Part shown: positions 4,726 to 7,659 of the stretch, in pieces
Position numbering within the stretch: the first letter of the stretch is position 1
Layout of the letters: each line of letters begins with the position of its first letter
Assembly (NCBI GenBank): GCA_021792485.1
Contig: JAJYUO010000057.1
Span: 1 to 7,659 of the forward strand
DNA from: Thermoplasmata archaeon
GTDB taxonomy: Archaea > Thermoplasmatota > Thermoplasmata > Lutacidiplasmatales > UBA184
Length of the DNA stretch: 7,659 nt
Direction: 5' to 3'
Made by a program: the position numbers and the translations under genes
The notes under the pieces: generated by a model
Told to the model about the DNA's origin: nothing
Databases searched by the model: none
The model's input: the letters and a program-made list of their open reading frames with translations, nothing else

Positions 4726-6384
4726 GTGCCGTCGTGGGCCCCAAACCGCCCCCTCACCGAACGACTTCGACCGTGTCGGCTCGACGAGCTCGTGGGTAAC
4801 CCTCGCGCCCGCGCCGAGCTGCGCTCGTGGGCCGAGGGATGGAAGGGCTCCTCCCCCCCGGCGCGTCGAGCCGCGATCCTCGTCGGTCCCCCCGGCGTCG
4901 GGAAGACCTCGGGTGCGCTCGCCCTGGCCGGTGAGCTGGGGTGGGCTGTCGTCGAGATGAACGCGTCGGACGCTCGTAACGCTCCTGCGATCGAGCGCGT
5001 CGCGGGACGCGCGTCGCACGCGCGCTCATTTGGCGCCGATGGTCGCATGAGCGCTCACAGCCGCACGTTGATCCTTTTGGACGAGGCCGATTGCCTCACC
5101 GGTCGCCTGACCCCCGAGGCTCGGCCCGCTCCCCGCCCGGTCGGACTTCGGGAGTTTCTACACGATCGATACGGTACGATTGCCGCCCTCAACGAGGCAT
5201 GGCGGCTCGGAGAGGCCGGCGGTCCCCCGGCGTTCGAATCGTGGGAGTCGATACCGAAGCACCCGGGTCGCCAACGGTGGGCGTCCCTCGAAGCCTCCCA
5301 GCGGGACATCGGCGACTGGCGGGGTATTGGAAAGAAGGTCGACCTCACGGATCGGGGGGGCCTCGGAGCCATCGCACAGTTAGTGAAGGAGACTCGACAA
5401 CCGCTCGTCCTCACCGTGAACGACGATCGATCGCTCCTGCACTATTCGCCTGTCTTCCGCACGAACGCGGTTCGGATTCGCTTTCACCCTGCCACCGACG
5501 CGGAGGTCCGCCAGCTGCTCATGCACGTTGCGCGTCGCGAACGACTGGCCGTCGAGACTCGAGCGATCGGGGCCATTGTGGCGAGGGTCCACGGCGATCT
5601 GCGGGCCGCGCTGAACGACTTGGACGCGATTTGGCCCCTGCCGCCGGGACCCGCCCAAATCTCGATACTCGGGCCGCGGGACCGTTCGGCGGACTTGGCG
5701 GATCTCGCCGGGGAAGCGCTCGGGATGGCCCGCTATTACCGGAACGCGGAGGTTCAAGACCGCATCGATGCGTCTCCCGACGAGCTCGAACCCTGGATTG
5801 AGGAGAACCTCCCGCGAGCGGCCATCGACGCGCTCCACCGGTCCGCCGGATTCGAAGAGCTTGCCTACGCGAACCTCCTTTTGGCCCGCGCCCGTCGGTT
5901 TCGGGTCTACGGTCTGTGGAGCTCCGCATCCGAGATCATGACCGGCGGAGTCGGCCTTGCGGTGCGCGACCGGCCGTTCCGGCCGATAGAGGCCGCCTTC
6001 CCTCAATTTCTCGGGGAAATGGGGCGGTCGAAGCTGGCGCGCGCCACGCGCGAGGGGGTGCTGGCGAAGTTAGGTCCGCTGGCTCACTCTTCGAGGGAGA
6101 AACTGCGAGAAGGAGGGATCGACTTCTACGAGGACTCCTTCCGGCGAGCGGTTCTTGGGGCAGCCGGGGACGCCGGATGGCGAAACCTCGCACGGCAGAT
6201 CGTGCGCGAGGCAGAACTTGGGGCCGAGGAGGTCGCCTTCTTGGCGGGCGTCGACGTCGACGCTCCGGGTGTCGAGCGTCTCTACGCTCCGTATGAGACG
6301 GATGCGAGGGCGCCGCACGTCGCCGATCCCGTCGCATCGGATCGCTCATCTACCTCCCAGCATCGTCTTTCCGACTTCGAATGA
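4726..6384 (+). CDS. rfcL: Replication factor C large subunit (clamp loader) with an internal insertion
   Basis: RFC-L works with RFC small subunits to open the PCNA ring and load it at primer-template junctions. The 552 residues start with the family N-terminus (LTERLRPCRLDELVGNPRA, 10-28). Then come Walker A GPPGVGKT (54-61), Walker B LILLDEAD (115-122), sensor 1 LTVND (229-233), the lid region VARVHGDLRAALNDL (285-299) and the collar region with EPWIEENLP (355-363) and YGLWSSASEIMTGGVGLA (395-412). The tail QHRLSDFE (545-552) resembles a PCNA-interacting QxxLxxF box, with Glu instead of the second aromatic. About 82 residues (127-208) are inserted between Walker B and DRGGLGAIAQLV, where classical archaeal RFC-L runs on directly. 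The GTG at 4726 is the first available start and fits the family. No small-subunit gene is adjacent. The last four bases overlap the Dph6-like gene, implying translational coupling. Confidence 0.94.
   Translation: MPSWAPNRPLTERLRPCRLDELVGNPRARAELRSWAEGWKGSSPPARRAAILVGPPGVGKTSGALALAGELGWAVVEMNASDARNAPAIERVAGRASHARSFGADGRMSAHSRTLILLDEADCLTGRLTPEARPAPRPVGLREFLHDRYGTIAALNEAWRLGEAGGPPAFESWESIPKHPGRQRWASLEASQRDIGDWRGIGKKVDLTDRGGLGAIAQLVKETRQPLVLTVNDDRSLLHYSPVFRTNAVRIRFHPATDAEVRQLLMHVARRERLAVETRAIGAIVARVHGDLRAALNDLDAIWPLPPGPAQISILGPRDRSADLADLAGEALGMARYYRNAEVQDRIDASPDELEPWIEENLPRAAIDALHRSAGFEELAYANLLLARARRFRVYGLWSSASEIMTGGVGLAVRDRPFRPIEAAFPQFLGEMGRSKLARATREGVLAKLGPLAHSSREKLREGGIDFYEDSFRRAVLGAAGDAGWRNLARQIVREAELGAEEVAFLAGVDVDAPGVERLYAPYETDARAPHVADPVASDRSSTSQHRLSDFE
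5104..5349 (+). other. In-frame insertion within the RFC-L AAA+ domain (residues 127-208)
   Basis: The classical archaeal RFC-L reads roughly DEVDGLSGxxDRGGxxAI without interruption. Here DEADCLTG and DRGGLGAI are separated by 82 residues. The insert is rich in charged and aromatic residues and contains EFLHDRYGTIAALNEAW (143-159) and FESWESIPKHPG (170-181). It has no intein features: no Cys or Ser splice start and no terminal His-Asn. The reading frame stays open and base composition is like the rest of the gene. A lineage-specific domain is the simplest reading. Confidence 0.75.
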
Positions 6385-7103
6385 ACGGCGCGACGATGCC
6401 CGGCACGTCTCCCGGAGGGCGGCCGAAGGCGGTGGTTTCCTGGAGCAGTGGGAAGGACTCGGCGTTCTCGCTGTATGAGGTACGTCGCACGGGAGAGATC
6501 GACGTCGTCGGGCTCCTGACGACGGTGACCGAGAGGTTCGGTCGCGTCTCGATGCACGGCGTCCGGGAGTCGGTGCTCGAAGCCCAGGCGGTCGCTGCGG
6601 GACTCCCGCTCTACCGGGTCTCGATCCCCTCCCCGTGCCCCAACGAGGTCTACGAGGCCAAGATGGGCGAGATGATCGCGCGACTGAGGGCCGACGGCGT
6701 CACCCGCGTCGTCTTCGGGGACCTTTATCTCGACGACATCCGCCGGTACCGGGAGCAGCATCTCGCCGGCACGGGCATCGAACCGATCTTCCCGCTGTGG
6801 GGGCGCCCGACCGACGCGCTGGCCCGCGCGATGATCCGTTCCGGGCTTCGCGCGACCTTGGTCGCGGTCGATCCTCGGAAACTTCCGGCCCGGTTCGCGG
6901 GCCGCGCGTTCGATGAGTCGCTCTTGGCCGAGCTCCCGCCGGGCGTCGACCCGTGCGGCGAGAACGGAGAGTACCACACCTGCGTGACGACCGGACCGAT
7001 GTTCGCTGCGCCGCTAAAGGTCCGGCCGGGCCCCATCGTCGAGCGGGATGGCTTTGTGTTCGCCGACCTGATTCCCGAGGACCCCGGGGTTCGACGCGCC
7101 TAG
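6381..7103 (+). CDS. Dph6-like PP-loop ATP-binding protein (DUF71/COG2102)
   Basis: This 240-residue protein belongs to the adenine-nucleotide alpha-hydrolase superfamily. VVSWSSGKDSAFSLYE carries the PP-loop SSGKDS (22-27), which binds ATP pyrophosphate. FGDLYLDDIRRYRE (112-125), FPLWGRPT (137-144) and DPCGENGEYHTCV (190-202) are characteristic DUF71 motifs. One archaeal/eukaryotic branch, Dph6, amidates diphthine on elongation factor 2. The motifs here (GDLxLxDIRxYREQHLAGTG and DPCGENGEYHT) resemble, from memory, the branch common in bacteria, whose function is less clear and partly linked to B12 salvage. The diphthamide role is therefore only one option. The ATG sits in ATGA at 6381-6384, overlapping the rfcL stop, so it probably depends on rfcL translation. 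M6 (6396) is an alternative start. Its TAG stop shares the palindrome CTAG with the convergent osmC stop. Confidence 0.9.
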   Translation: MNGATMPGTSPGGRPKAVVSWSSGKDSAFSLYEVRRTGEIDVVGLLTTVTERFGRVSMHGVRESVLEAQAVAAGLPLYRVSIPSPCPNEVYEAKMGEMIARLRADGVTRVVFGDLYLDDIRRYREQHLAGTGIEPIFPLWGRPTDALARAMIRSGLRATLVAVDPRKLPARFAGRAFDESLLAELPPGVDPCGENGEYHTCVTTGPMFAAPLKVRPGPIVERDGFVFADLIPEDPGVRRA

Positions 7104-7537
7104 GCAAGCCGGGCGTTCACCGAGATCGCGACGTTCCCCTTGAGCGCCTGCGAGATCGGACAACCTTCGCTCGCGGACCTCGCCGCGGCCTGGAACTGCT
7201 CGGGGGTGATGCCGGGGACGTGACCCACGACCGCGAGCTCCATCGTCGTGATCTTCCATCCTTCTCCGACCTTGTCGAATGTCGCTACCGCAGTGACCTC
7301 GAGCTTCGTGGGCGGATGTCCGTCGCGGCCAAGGCGTGCCGAGAGCGCCATCGAGAAGCACGATGCGTGCGCGGCCGCCAGCAGCTCTTCCGGGCTCGTC
7401 TGAGCTCCCTGCTGTTCCGTCCGCGCGGACCAGCTCACGCTCACCATAGGAAGGGCGGACGGGGCCCCGTGTACGCGTCCGTGTCCCTTGATCAGGTCGC
7501 CTTCCCACTCCGCCTCGGCCGTGCGCTTCGCGGTCAT
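7100..7537 (-). CDS. osmC: OsmC-family hydroperoxide reductase
   Basis: This 145-residue protein matches OsmC in length and motifs. SPEELLAAAHASCFSMALS (48-66) carries the peroxidatic Cys60, and EGCPISQAL (124-132) carries the resolving Cys126. SWSARTEQQG (35-44) contains the Arg that, together with the Glu at 50/51, contacts the active site in OsmC/Ohr dimers. The N-terminal RTAEAEWEGDLIKGHGRV and the final GNVAISVNARL strands fit the family. OsmC proteins reduce organic hydroperoxides and H2O2 in the cytosol, usually with dihydrolipoyl-type donors. CPISQAL with the GxVxISVxARL ending points to the OsmC rather than the Ohr branch. ATG 7537 is the natural family start. A TTAAAT lies about 25 bases upstream and there is no clear Shine-Dalgarno. 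It is a single-gene unit converging on the Dph6-like gene. Confidence 0.95.
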   Translation of the reverse strand: MTAKRTAEAEWEGDLIKGHGRVHGAPSALPMVSVSWSARTEQQGAQTSPEELLAAAHASCFSMALSARLGRDGHPPTKLEVTAVATFDKVGEGWKITTMELAVVGHVPGITPEQFQAAARSASEGCPISQALKGNVAISVNARLA

Positions 7538-7559
7538 GGAGTCTTCAAACGGGCGAGCG

Positions 7560-7565
7560 ATTTAA
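7560..7565 (-). promoter_or_regulatory. Putative TATA box of osmC
   Basis: TTAAAT on the minus strand is the most AT-rich hexamer in the region and is centred about 25 bases upstream of the osmC ATG, so a leaderless transcript is likely. Its TTTAA core is nearly symmetric and might also serve rightward transcription, but it lies about 59 bases before the ATG at 7622. Confidence 0.5.
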
Positions 7566-7621
7566 CGTGAGCCCGCCCGGGACCCGCGAAGGAAGAGGAA
7601 CGCCTTTACCGTCCCGCCGCG

Positions 7622-7659
7622 ATGGCAACGAGCGTCGATCACGACCCTCGGAGGCTTCC
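7622..7659 (+). CDS. Possible start of an unidentified gene, cut by the window edge
   Basis: An ATG at 7622 opens 12 complete codons (MATSVDHDPRRL) to the window end without a stop. It is divergent from osmC, with 84 bases between the two starts. No Shine-Dalgarno is seen; CTTTACC lies just upstream at 7604-7610, nearer than a TATA box would be for a leaderless start. Too little is visible to assign a family. A noncoding edge is equally possible. Confidence 0.3.
   Translation, partial: MATSVDHDPRRL

Noticed and set aside
4634..4744. The longer form of the aldo/keto-reductase-like protein starting at 4744
   Set aside because: The extra 37 residues are Arg/Pro-rich without family similarity and would overlap the rfcL start and promoter region.
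5104..5349. An intein or intein remnant in rfcL
   Set aside because: The insert has no N-terminal Cys or Ser, no splicing blocks and no His-Asn before the downstream extein. Its site between Walker B and sensor 1 is not the Walker A site where RFC inteins are usually found.

Overview
The window is a GC-rich, gene-dense stretch that looks archaeal. The clearest evidence is a long replication factor C large subunit (RFC-L), a clamp-loader gene found in archaea and eukaryotes. The tRNA-Thr lacks an encoded CCA and has a U discriminator. Several start codons have an AT-rich hexamer about 25-28 bases upstream and no Shine-Dalgarno sequence, as expected for leaderless archaeal transcripts. A high-GC Thermoplasmata-like archaeon would fit, but this is a guess from gene content and I cannot verify it.

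Layout: a 3'-truncated urocanate hydratase (hutU, minus strand) leaves the window at base 1. A tRNA-Thr(UGU) and a stand-alone CinA N-terminal-domain protein follow on the plus strand. Convergent to the latter is a ZIP-family metal transporter (minus), preceded by a TATA-like box and a perfect 10-bp inverted repeat. Next is a minus-strand pair made of a degenerate aldo/keto-reductase-fold protein and a PrxQ/Bcp peroxiredoxin. Divergent from that pair is a plus-strand pair: RFC-L, which carries an unusual insertion, and a Dph6-like PP-loop ATPase joined by an ATGA overlap. An OsmC peroxidase (minus) converges on that pair, the two stop codons sharing one CTAG. The right edge may hold the first codons of another plus-strand gene.

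Functionally this is mostly housekeeping: histidine catabolism, tRNA, clamp loading, diphthamide-type or other PP-loop chemistry. There is also a metal-uptake gene with a probable operator and two peroxide-reducing enzymes of different families (Bcp and OsmC). I see no mobile element, CRISPR array or defence island. The best candidates for new biology are the 82-residue insertion in the RFC-L AAA+ domain, the aldo/keto-reductase-like protein that seems to have lost its catalytic tetrad, the operator-like repeat at the ZIP promoter, and the ZIP transporter in which both metal-site histidines are glutamine.
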